Shown here: positions 1-5,475 of the stretch, piece by piece
Layout: every line of letters starts with the position of its first letter
Numbering within the stretch: the first letter of the stretch is position 1
DNA from: Candidatus Dadabacteria bacterium
Lineage (GTDB): Bacteria; Desulfobacterota_D; UBA1144; Nemesobacterales; UBA2774
Length of the DNA stretch: 6,361 nt
NCBI GenBank assembly: GCA_020027805.1
Contig: JAHKKQ010000125.1
Location: 1-6,361 of the forward strand
Reading direction: 5' to 3'
Position numbers and translations under genes: made by a program
The notes under the pieces: generated by a model
What the model saw: the letters and a program-made list of their open reading frames with translations, nothing else
Told to the model about the DNA's origin: nothing
Databases searched by the model: none

Positions 1-2
1 AT

Positions 3-338
3 CTCACTGTGGACGGCTCCGGCCCATCTCCCTTTACCGTGCCCGGCGGGCAAGAAAATGGAGGGCCTTTTAATTCTAGCATCACCGCGACCGAGCTGCC
101 GTTAGAGGGATGGGTGCTTGCGGACATAGAGTGCGAGGGTACGGGCGCGACATCATTCGACATTGCGGATAGCGGTTTCACGGCCACATGCGACGGCGGC
201 GGCTTCGTCACCTGCACGTTCTTTAACGTGCCAATCTCGAACATCCCGACGCTCTCGGAGTGGGGGATGATAGCCATGGCGGGGATTCTCGGGATATTCG
301 GATTGCTTGCAGTGCGAAGAAGAAGAGCGGCAGCATAA
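3..338 (+). CDS. IPTL-CTERM sorting-domain exported protein, C-terminal fragment
   Basis: This is the 3' end of a larger exported protein. The frame is open from the first in-frame codon (3-5), so the true start lies upstream, and the GTG at 9 is probably internal. The first part has a Trp-Val-Leu stretch followed by spaced cysteines and a Thr-Cys-Thr-Phe-Phe-Asn ending (about 110-233). That pattern resembles the prealbumin-like/SpaA-type repeats common in surface proteins. At 243-266 it encodes IPTLSEWG, then a hydrophobic segment of about 16 residues (267-314) and a final basic RRRR cluster before three alanines. This tripartite tail is the IPTL-CTERM sorting signal. From family knowledge, such tails are processed by an exosortase-type enzyme (exosortase H), which would place the protein on the outer surface or release it. 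Cargo function is unknown because the N-terminal body is missing. The sorting tail is certain; the repeat assignment is moderate. Confidence 0.9.
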   Translation, partial: LTVDGSGPSPFTVPGGQENGGPFNSSITATELPLEGWVLADIECEGTGATSFDIADSGFTATCDGGGFVTCTFFNVPISNIPTLSEWGMIAMAGILGIFGLLAVRRRRAAA

Positions 339-367
339 GCCCGGACTGAAACAATAATGACAATAAC

Positions 368-393
368 AAAAGGGAGCTTCGGCTCCCTTTTTT
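368..393. terminator. Bidirectional rho-independent terminator with UUCG tetraloop
   Basis: A perfect 7-bp stem (371-377 with 382-388) closes on a C(UUCG)G tetraloop. It extends through A-T pairs at 368-370 with 389-391 and runs into a T-tract ending at 393. It lies 30 bases after the stop of the IPTL-CTERM gene. The A-rich left flank gives a T-tract on the other strand, so the same hairpin can also end the converging glycosyltransferase transcript, whose stop is at 439. Confidence 0.9.
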
Positions 394-438
394 ATATACC
401 GGACTCCCGTACATGATCGTGCGAAACCTGCCCGGCCC

Positions 439-1926
439 TCATTCCTCGGTCGTGAATACGTAATACAAGGTAGTTCCGTCGGGCCCGTTCACCTTGCCGA
501 CAAGCCTGGAATTCCAGTATTTCTTTACCCTATACTTCTGAACCACTATCGTGCCTTCGAGAGCGCATCTGGGATCGTTGATATCGTTAATTAACTCGAG
601 TTTCGTGCCCGGAATATAAAATTCAATGAAATAATAGTTTTTGAAGTAGTGAAGTTTCTGCGTGCAAAGCCTCTTGTAATTACCGTCGAGCTTCCCGATA
701 CCCGAAAATAATTTCTTGCGTCCGTACTCCCAGTCAGGCGCGGACATTACAGGATAATCACCGTAGTACCTTTTCGCGAACCCGGGGAGCGGGGCGAGCG
801 AGACGATCGCGACGGCGGCGTAGAGTATATACGAGACATACGCCCGCCCTGCCCTCGCGGCGGCGGTCCGGACGAGCCCCGACACCCCTCTTCCGCTCAA
901 CAGGCAAAGGACCGGGGCCCCCGCCAGGCTCCTCATCGCGTGCGGCACCCCGTCGTCTGTGAGCGCGGCCCCGAGAGGGAACGCGGCCAGCCAGAAAAGA
1001 ATGAAATAGAACGCGTTTCTCCGCCCGCCCGTTATCGCCGCATAGACTATGCCCGCCGCCAGGAACGGCAGCATCACCCAGTAAATAACCCCGGTCCCCG
1101 CGCCGTGCCTCAGGTTCGGGTCGCCGTGAATGAACAGGAAATCAGGACCGAAGTGCGTGATATAGTTCGTGCCGAATACCGACAGGGTCTCCTGATTTAC
1201 TCCGCTCGTGAACGTGAAAAGAATGGACGCCTTATCGGCAAACATCGCCACCGTAAATATTGCCAGGAGATAGGGCGCCGATAAGACAAGAAAGACCGTC
1301 AGGCCCGCCGCCAGCACCCGCCGTTCCCTGAGGAAATAGCGCCGGTAGATGACGAGCAGACACGCCAGGAACAAGACCGAATATAACAGCGCCGCCAGAT
1401 AGGTATAGAGAGTGAGCGCGAACATGCCGAACGAAACGATAAGCGCCCATTTCCGCTCTCTGTTAATACCGTAAATAAAGAGATAGACCGAAACGAGGAG
1501 GTACGGCAGGAACGAAGCGGATTCCCATCCCACTCGGGAAAAATGGATGTGCCAGGGGATTATGGCCATGAAGAACGCAGCGAACAGCGCGGCGGCCGTG
1601 TCCCCGAACAATTCCACCGCAAGAAGATAAACGAGGAGTATGGACACGAGGCCGAAAAATACGGCGGGCGCCCTGATACCGAGCGGGGTTTCCCCCAATA
1701 CGGAAACGGACACGTAGGCGGCGGTCCCGTAAGCGGGCAGCCTCTTCTGTATAGGCCGGCCGTTTTCTACGACGTTCTTCGCGGACAAATATGTGAATAT
1801 CTCGTCCGGATAGAGCTCGGGAGGGTTGTCGGCAAGATTCCACGCCCTGAGACCCCCTCCGAGGAGCAGGATCAGTACGAGGCAGGAGAAGGGAACGATC
1901 CCGTTTTTCATACTCACGCCCTTCAC
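439..1926 (-). CDS. GT-C fold membrane glycosyltransferase (GT39/ArnT-like)
   Basis: An integral inner-membrane protein of 495 residues. It is expected to move a sugar from a polyprenyl-phosphate donor to a lipid, glycan or protein on the periplasmic side. The first membrane segment (about residues 10-28) is followed by an Asp-Glu pair (D41-E42) in the first periplasmic loop, the usual catalytic acid position of GT-C enzymes. Gly-Ile-Arg-Ala-Pro (83-87) and a Trp-His...Ser-Arg-x-Gly-Trp-Glu stretch (125-135) are typical of the GT39/PMT_2 type. Many further hydrophobic segments run to about residue 390, and the last 100 residues are a soluble tail. The length fits the family. The start is either GTG at 1926, with AAGGAG only 4 bases away, or ATG at 1911, with a weaker AAGGG 6-7 bases away. 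A sigma70-like promoter sits just upstream. The acceptor cannot be told from sequence, and no other glycan genes are nearby. Confidence 0.85.
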   Translation of the reverse strand: MKGVSMKNGIVPFSCLVLILLLGGGLRAWNLADNPPELYPDEIFTYLSAKNVVENGRPIQKRLPAYGTAAYVSVSVLGETPLGIRAPAVFFGLVSILLVYLLAVELFGDTAAALFAAFFMAIIPWHIHFSRVGWESASFLPYLLVSVYLFIYGINRERKWALIVSFGMFALTLYTYLAALLYSVLFLACLLVIYRRYFLRERRVLAAGLTVFLVLSAPYLLAIFTVAMFADKASILFTFTSGVNQETLSVFGTNYITHFGPDFLFIHGDPNLRHGAGTGVIYWVMLPFLAAGIVYAAITGGRRNAFYFILFWLAAFPLGAALTDDGVPHAMRSLAGAPVLCLLSGRGVSGLVRTAAARAGRAYVSYILYAAVAIVSLAPLPGFAKRYYGDYPVMSAPDWEYGRKKLFSGIGKLDGNYKRLCTQKLHYFKNYYFIEFYIPGTKLELINDINDPRCALEGTIVVQKYRVKKYWNSRLVGKVNGPDGTTLYYVFTTEE

Positions 1927-1930
1927 ACGT

Positions 1931-1936
1931 CTCCTT
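1931..1936 (-). promoter_or_regulatory. Ribosome binding site that bears on the glycosyltransferase start
   Basis: AAGGAG on the minus strand lies 4 bases before the GTG at 1926 and 19 before the in-frame ATG at 1911. The strong motif favours GTG although its spacing is short. A second, weaker AAGGG (1919-1923) is well spaced for the ATG. The start therefore remains open between these two codons, five residues apart. Confidence 0.5.
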
Positions 1937-1960
1937 CGTTATAGGATTGACTCAATGAAC

Positions 1961-1989
1961 AAAGTAAAAGATCGCAGAAATACTGTCAA
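1961..1989 (-). promoter_or_regulatory. Sigma70-type promoter for the glycosyltransferase gene
   Basis: On the minus strand a perfect -35 TTGACA (1989-1984) is followed after 17 bases by a -10 TACTTT (1966-1961). This predicts a transcript start near 1954, about 28 bases before the GTG start and upstream of the AAGGAG site. Consensus -35 and ideal spacing make it credible; the -10 matches only the outer positions. It suggests the glycosyltransferase is transcribed independently of the cupin gene. Confidence 0.6.
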
Positions 1990-2169
1990 CCCGGTCATGC
2001 GTGAGCGGCCCGGACCGGGAGAAGAACCCGCACGGGAGGACCTACGGGAACGTGTTTATCCCGGGGATAGATTCATGCGCTTCGGGGAAGCGGACGGCAT
2101 GGAAACAATACTCCCGCAACCGGCATTATCCGCGCCGTTCATATCCACGTTGACGGACGCGCACCGCGA

Positions 2170-2595
2170 TCAGGCGTTTCGATTGGGCGTGCCGAGAATG
2201 TGAGACTTGGGGGGCAGCATCACGTTGTCGAAGTTTTGTGTAAACATAGCGGCTGCGAAGAACGCTACTGCCCGCAGTGTTTCCTTGCCGACGTTGGCGA
2301 GGTCGTGCTTTATGCCAGTAGGAAGCGTGAAGACACTGCCCGGACCTACCATGTAGGTGGAGCCGTCCTCCATGAAGAGCTTGCCGCTGCCGGCGATGAT
2401 GTACTGGGTCTCCTCAGTCGCGTCGGTATGCCAGCCGAGCCTGTGTCCGGGCTCGATCTCGTACACGATCGTCGACGATTGCGTCGTGCCGTGGCCTCCG
2501 AAGACTGCGAATGCGCCGGCCCAGCGGACTGTCGGGTCGTCTTCGCCCCATACTTCGCTGCGCTCGAGTTTATTGGATTCAACGACTGGTTTCAT
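2170..2595 (-). CDS. Small single-domain cupin protein
   Basis: A 141-residue cytoplasmic protein with one conserved cupin barrel (Cupin_2 type). Motif 1 reads G50-x5-H56-x-D58-x3-E62-x6-G69. Motif 2 reads G86-x5-P92-x-G94-x2-H97-x3-N101, a full match to the family pattern. The expected metal ligands would be His56, Glu62 and His97. The second His of the usual HxH is Asp58, which may alter metal choice or activity. The start is ATG with AAGGAG six bases upstream. It has its own promoter 90 bases before the start and 243 bases to the next gene, so it is probably a single-gene transcript. Its codon use (mostly CGN Arg and ATC Ile) differs mildly from the AGG/ATA-rich neighbours, a weak hint of separate origin. 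No substrate can be assigned; small cupins include isomerases, dioxygenases and binding proteins. Confidence 0.85.
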   Translation of the reverse strand: MKPVVESNKLERSEVWGEDDPTVRWAGAFAVFGGHGTTQSSTIVYEIEPGHRLGWHTDATEETQYIIAGSGKLFMEDGSTYMVGPGSVFTLPTGIKHDLANVGKETLRAVAFFAAAMFTQNFDNVMLPPKSHILGTPNRNA

Positions 2596-2877
2596 GCGCT
2601 TCTCCTTCGCGGACGCCTTGCGCCCGGATTTTTTTGTAAACTACTCTTGCCTTCGAATGTGACACGGAATAACCCCTGTGCCCTCTGCCGAAATATATGT
2701 TCGATGGCCTCGCAAGTCAACCGTTTCTCTCATATGAGCGTGCGAGCGCCGGATATCCGCGGCATAAGCGGCATAACGATGGCAACGTGTATATCCCGGG
2801 CCCCATTAAACCGGATCAAATACCGCGCCAGCCCGCCTGAAGACAGGAAGGATGCTTCTCGAACTTCCTCACCCGGA
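2596..2877. other. Intergenic spacer between cupin and GST genes
   Basis: About 280 bases without a credible gene. It holds the cupin promoter (2692-2720), a perfect 10-base palindrome CGGATATCCG (2750-2759) and a tandem duplication of GCGGCATAA (2759-2776). No clear terminator is seen behind the GST gene, whose stop is at 2878. Open frames crossing it on either strand are extensions of frames shadowing the flanking genes. Confidence 0.6.
2692..2720 (-). promoter_or_regulatory. Sigma70-type promoter for the cupin gene
   Basis: On the minus strand TTGACT (2720-2715) and TATATT (2697-2692) are separated by exactly 17 bases, each one mismatch from consensus. The predicted transcript start near 2685 leaves a leader of about 90 bases before the cupin ATG. 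A palindrome and a 9-base tandem repeat lie 30-60 bases upstream of the -35. Confidence 0.65.
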
Positions 2878-3534
2878 CTAATAAATCCCCTTCTCGAACT
2901 CCTCTATTACCTCTTCCTCCCGCTCCGCGCCGCTTATCCATTCGCAGACGTATTCGTCCGAGAGCACCGTTTCCATATACCCCTTCGAGAGCCCCCCGGC
3001 CTCTATACCGTAGGTGTGGAATCTCAAAACGACCGGGGCGTACCTCGCGTCCGCCGCTGTGAATGGGCCGAAGAGCCAGGGACCCGCTTTCCCGTGCTCC
3101 CCCCTGCACGCCTCCCATATCTCTAACACCCTCTCCGCGTCTCCCACTGCGTCCCCGCCCAGCTCCACCCACCTGTCCCCCGCCCTCGCGTTCATTGGAA
3201 GCGCCGACCTCAAGGCCGAGAACCCGGAGTGCATCTCGGCTGAGACTGACCGCGCGTGCGCCCTGGCTTTCGCATCCGCGGGCCAGAGAGAGGGGTGTTT
3301 CTCCGCGAGGAATTCGAGTATGGAGAGCGAGTCCCAGACCCTTACGCCGTCTCCGATATAGACGGGCACCTTCCCCGCGGGAGAATATTTCCTTATCTCC
3401 TCGTAAGAGCCCTCGCCGTATAGCGGTATGCGGACCTCGTCGAAAACGACCCCGAGATGCTTCAACGCGAGCCAGGGCCTCATCGACCAGCTCGAATAGT
3501 TCTTGTTCCCTATGACCAGCACCGGTTTTGCCAT
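2878..3534 (-). CDS. Glutathione S-transferase family protein
   Basis: A 218-residue cytosolic protein with the two-domain GST layout. The N-terminal thioredoxin-like half opens with a beta strand and the motif Asn-Tyr-Ser-Ser-Trp-Ser-x-Arg-Pro-Trp (12-21). Its serines (14, 15, 17) sit where Ser-type GSTs activate glutathione. Ser-Pro-x-Gly-Lys-Val-Pro-Val (51-58) supplies the conserved cis-proline (P57), and Asp-Ser (68-69) is the usual contact for the glutathione gamma-glutamyl group. The rest is a helical C-terminal domain. The start is ATG with AAGGAG eight bases upstream. Family roles include conjugating glutathione to electrophiles, thiol reduction and isomerisation; which applies here cannot be read from sequence. 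It is divergent from the Spy-like gene and 282 bases upstream of the cupin, with no sign of a shared operon. Confidence 0.88.
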   Translation of the reverse strand: MAKPVLVIGNKNYSSWSMRPWLALKHLGVVFDEVRIPLYGEGSYEEIRKYSPAGKVPVYIGDGVRVWDSLSILEFLAEKHPSLWPADAKARAHARSVSAEMHSGFSALRSALPMNARAGDRWVELGGDAVGDAERVLEIWEACRGEHGKAGPWLFGPFTAADARYAPVVLRFHTYGIEAGGLSKGYMETVLSDEYVCEWISGAEREEEVIEEFEKGIY

Positions 3535-3604
3535 GGTTGTATCTCCTTAGGCGAAGAATCCGCACATATATAAGATTTCCGCTTCACTTCTCCGGTTAAC
3601 ATAC

Positions 3605-3815
3605 CATGTCATTGCGAGCGGAACGAACGAATGTGAGTGCAGCGCGGCAATCTCGTGAGAAATGCGAGATCGTCACGGCCATAATACGCGCCGATTTGTA
3701 TTTTTTGTAAATTCGCTCCGTGGCACAGTTACTTGCCTGAATTCTGCTGAGGGCGTCCGATTGCTTACTTGCCCGCAATCATTGCGACGACAGAAGAGGG
3801 GTGTCATCGCAAGAA
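3605..3815. repeat. Degenerate dispersed palindromic repeat
   Basis: The segment starts with TGTCATTGCGAGCG (3607-3620) and reaches GCGGCAATCTCG (3644-3655), then folds back through CGAGAT (3665-3670) around a 9-base loop. A related piece, TGTCATCGCAAGAAGC, lies at 3802-3817, and ATTGCGACGA at 3781-3790. These words resemble, from memory, a short non-coding palindromic repeat scattered through many bacterial genomes. Translations across it give the arginine-rich nonsense typical of that repeat, so the open frames here are not genes. The copy looks decayed, with only the left arm well kept. Confidence 0.5.
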
Positions 3816-3876
3816 GCCGGGACTCACGCCGCATACTGAAAGAACCACCCCTCCGAAGGGTTTCCCCCGCCAGCAC

Positions 3877-3899
3877 GTATATATATACAAAGCATGCTT
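3877..3899. promoter_or_regulatory. Two adjacent perfect palindromes upstream of the Spy-like gene
   Basis: GTATATATATAC (3877-3888) and AAGCATGCTT (3890-3899) are perfect palindromes of 12 and 10 bases separated by one base. They end 31 bases before the ATG. The AT-rich one could hold a -10 element; the pair could be an operator. No factor is known to bind here. Confidence 0.35.
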
Positions 3900-3930
3900 C
3901 AATAGAAAAAACTCACACAGGAGGCTTTAA

Positions 3931-4341
3931 ATGAAAAGGAATTTCGTACTTACCGCAGTGCTCGGATTGTTAGTGACGGGGGCGGCCGCCTTCGCGATGC
4001 ACCCCGGAGGCCCCTTCGGGATAGAAAGGCTCGAGGCCTTCTCGAAGCTCCCCGCCGACAAGCAGGCGCTCGTCGTCAGCACCCTCAGCGCGGTAAAGGA
4101 AGAGAACGAGGGACTAAGGGACGAGATCAAAGCGGCGCACGACAAGTTGAAAGAGATACTCACGGCCGAGCAGTTCGACGCCCAGGCGTTCAAGGAGAAT
4201 TCGGATAAGCTCCAGTCGCTCATGGCCCAGGGCTTCACGTCGTTCTCAAACGCGATCGCCGAGCTCGCGCCCCGGCTCACACAGGACGAAAGGGAGATAC
4301 TAGCCGAGCTCGGCCCCGGCGGACGCCACGGGAAGCATTGA
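3931..4341 (+). CDS. Periplasmic Spy/CpxP-like (heavy-metal resistance family) protein
   Basis: A 136-residue exported protein. Residues 1-22 form a signal peptide (Lys-Arg, hydrophobic core, cleavage after Ala-Phe-Ala), so the mature protein of about 114 residues is soluble in the periplasm. It is almost wholly helical and charged, with the family marks Leu-Pro-x-Asp-Lys (40-44), Leu-Thr-x-Glu-Gln-Phe-Asp (77-83) and a Leu-Thr-Gln-Asp-Glu-Arg stretch (116-121) like the LTxxQ motif of Spy/CpxP/ZraP. Family members act as chaperones or metal-binding stress proteins. His24, His70, His133 and His136 are possible metal contacts but form no classic site. The start is supported by AGGAGG six bases upstream. 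It aligns without gaps with the anchored sensor encoded at 5468, so the two are paralogues. A hairpin separates it from the sigma gene; it is a likely target or accessory of that system (inferred). Confidence 0.8.
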   Translation: MKRNFVLTAVLGLLVTGAAAFAMHPGGPFGIERLEAFSKLPADKQALVVSTLSAVKEENEGLRDEIKAAHDKLKEILTAEQFDAQAFKENSDKLQSLMAQGFTSFSNAIAELAPRLTQDEREILAELGPGGRHGKH

Positions 4342-4375
4342 AAATATAATATACAGAGATCATCCTCTCAGACCG

Positions 4376-4409
4376 GCGGGCGGGGTAGAATCTTTACTAT
4401 TCCGCCCGC
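4376..4409. terminator. Strong hairpin between Spy-like and sigma genes (terminator or attenuator)
   Basis: An 8-bp GC stem (4376-4383 with 4402-4409) continues with five more RNA pairs, two of them G-U (4384-4388 with 4397-4401), around an 8-base loop. The T-rich run TTTT begins only at 4415, after five non-T bases, so it is a weaker than usual intrinsic terminator on the plus strand. It ends 27 bases before the sigma ATG, and readthrough or attenuation is possible. An isolated TATAAT lies at 4345-4350 without a good -35. Confidence 0.6.
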
Positions 4410-4436
4410 GCAGGTTTTAATATTTAAAGGTATTCG

Positions 4437-5054
4437 ATGGACACGGCTGCCGCACTTCCGCTCGGACAAATGGGCATAGAGACGAAGGAATTTACCGACG
4501 AGGAGCTTATGGGGCGGATAAGGGAGGGGGACAGGGACGCGTTCTCCATGCTCGTAATGCGTCACACGAAGAAATACTACGGCCTCGCGTACAGGATGCT
4601 TTCGAGCAGGGAAGAGGCGGAGGACATAGTGCAGGAATCTTTCATTACGCTGTGGACGAACCCGGCGGGCTGGGACGGGGGAAGGCAGACGAAATTCACC
4701 ACATGGTTTTACAGGGTGGTCGCGAACGCGTGCATAGACGCGAGGAGGAAGCATGCGCCGCTCCCGATGGATGACGGCTTCGACCCTCCCGACGAGGGGC
4801 GCGGGGCCGAGGAAGCGGTCGAGCTGAAAAGGAACAGGGAGAGCATAGACTCGTGCATAGGGGAGCTGCCGGAATCACAGCAGACGGCGCTCGCGCTCTG
4901 CTTTTACGAAGGGGTGAGCAACAGGGAGGCGGCCGAGATAATGGGGGTGAGCGTGAAGGCGCTCGAGTCGCTTCTCATGCGCGCGAAAGCATCGCTCAGG
5001 GGGAAGCTCAGAGGAGATAAAGGGAGGGAGGACAAGGGCAATGGACAGAGATGA
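4437..5054 (+). CDS. ECF-type RNA polymerase sigma factor
   Basis: A 205-residue group IV sigma factor that directs core RNA polymerase to a specific promoter set. Region 2 spans about 30-105. It includes the core-binding helix ending in Glu-Ala-Glu-Asp-Ile-Val-Gln-Glu-Ser-Phe (60-69), and the -10 recognition helix Phe-Thr-Thr-Trp-Phe-Tyr-Arg-Val-Val-x-Asn (87-97) with Asp-x-Arg-Arg (101-104). A linker rich in Asp, Pro and Glu (107-135) follows. Region 4 spans about 137-190, with Leu-Pro-Glu-Ser-Gln (144-148) and the -35 binding helix-turn-helix (161-188). Region 3 is absent, as expected. The ATG at 4437 is favoured by AAAGGT five bases upstream; the Met12 codon has a poor site. Its last 14 bases overlap the next gene, so sigma and its regulator are translationally coupled. 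Likely held inactive by the product of 5041 and released by the sensor at 5468 (inferred). Confidence 0.95.
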   Translation: MDTAAALPLGQMGIETKEFTDEELMGRIREGDRDAFSMLVMRHTKKYYGLAYRMLSSREEAEDIVQESFITLWTNPAGWDGGRQTKFTTWFYRVVANACIDARRKHAPLPMDDGFDPPDEGRGAEEAVELKRNRESIDSCIGELPESQQTALALCFYEGVSNREAAEIMGVSVKALESLLMRAKASLRGKLRGDKGREDKGNGQR

Positions 5055-5475
5055 ATTCCTGAAATATCTGGAGTTATACGGGGGGGACCTCGCCAGGTGG
5101 CCTTCCGGCCTCGGGGAAGGGGCCCGGGCCGCGTGCGCGGAATCACGCGAGATGAGAGACGCGCTCGACCTGGAGAGACGGTTCGAGGAATCCTTGATGG
5201 AGAGGGCGTACGAAGAGCCTTCCCCGGGCCTCGAAGCGTGGATAATAAGCGCGGCCGCGGGGGTCAAACGGCCCGAAGCCCGCAAAAGCTCGGTCCTCGG
5301 TCTCCTGGGCGCCGTATTCAGCGCCATACCGCTCCCGCGCCCGGCGATCGCGCTCCCGCTGCTGCTCGTCATAGGCATGGCCGCAGGTTACCTCTACGCC
5401 AATTACGAGGAGCAGGACGCGGACAACGCGCAATACGCCGAGCTTATATACTACGGGGGCGATTACAATGAGTAA
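5041..5475 (+). CDS. Single-pass membrane protein, probable anti-sigma factor
   Basis: A 144-residue protein with a cytoplasmic, charged, helical N-terminal part of about 100 residues, one membrane helix (about 101-120) and a short acidic periplasmic tail. The N-terminus carries Tyr-Gly-Gly-Asp-Leu-Ala-Arg-Trp-Pro (13-21). I recall this signature from small uncharacterised proteins next to ECF sigma genes, mostly in Alphaproteobacteria. Position between sigma and sensor, size and topology match a CnrY-like anti-sigma role: binding sigma at the inner face of the membrane. It lacks the His-x3-Cys-x2-Cys zinc motif of ZAS anti-sigma factors (only Cys32, no His), so it is not that class. The start has GGGAGG nine bases upstream. 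It overlaps sigma by 14 bases and the sensor gene by 8. Function rests mainly on context. Confidence 0.65.
   Translation: MDRDEFLKYLELYGGDLARWPSGLGEGARAACAESREMRDALDLERRFEESLMERAYEEPSPGLEAWIISAAAGVKRPEARKSSVLGLLGAVFSAIPLPRPAIALPLLLVIGMAAGYLYANYEEQDADNAQYAELIYYGGDYNE

Larger units (their letters stand above)
3535..3930. other. Divergent intergenic region (GST / Spy-like gene)
   Basis: About 400 bases with no supportable gene. At the left end a minus-strand TATATA (3572-3567), placed as a possible -10 for the GST gene, lacks a good -35. The middle holds a degenerate dispersed repeat (3605-3815). At the right end two palindromes and an AGGAGG ribosome binding site (3919-3924, six bases before the ATG) lead into the Spy-like gene. 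I find no convincing sigma70 -35/-10 pair for that gene, which leaves room for an alternative sigma factor. Confidence 0.6.

Noticed and set aside
940..1944. Plus- and minus-strand open frames inside the glycosyltransferase gene
   Set aside because: Alternative frames of a long GC-rich membrane-protein gene; none shows a domain or a coherent composition.
1955..2203. Possible 82-residue plus-strand small gene between the glycosyltransferase and cupin genes
   Set aside because: Its start falls next to a good minus-strand promoter, the ribosome site is weak, the product resembles nothing I know, and its end runs antisense into the cupin gene.
2200..3126. Long plus-strand open frame of 308 codons
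   Set aside because: It runs antisense across the cupin gene, the spacer and the GST gene. Both minus-strand proteins have clear family motifs and good ribosome sites, and the plus-strand product has none.
2816..3565. Minus-strand open frame of 249 codons overlapping the GST gene
   Set aside because: Shadow frame of the GST gene; the translation is Arg/Gly-rich and has no domain pattern.
3844..3864. Possible terminator-like hairpin around ACCC...GGGT
   Set aside because: Only four pairs with a 7-base loop and no T-run; not convincing.
3596..3934. Several short open frames on both strands before the Spy-like gene
   Set aside because: They cover the degenerate palindromic repeat and give the arginine-rich translations such repeats produce; no ribosome sites.
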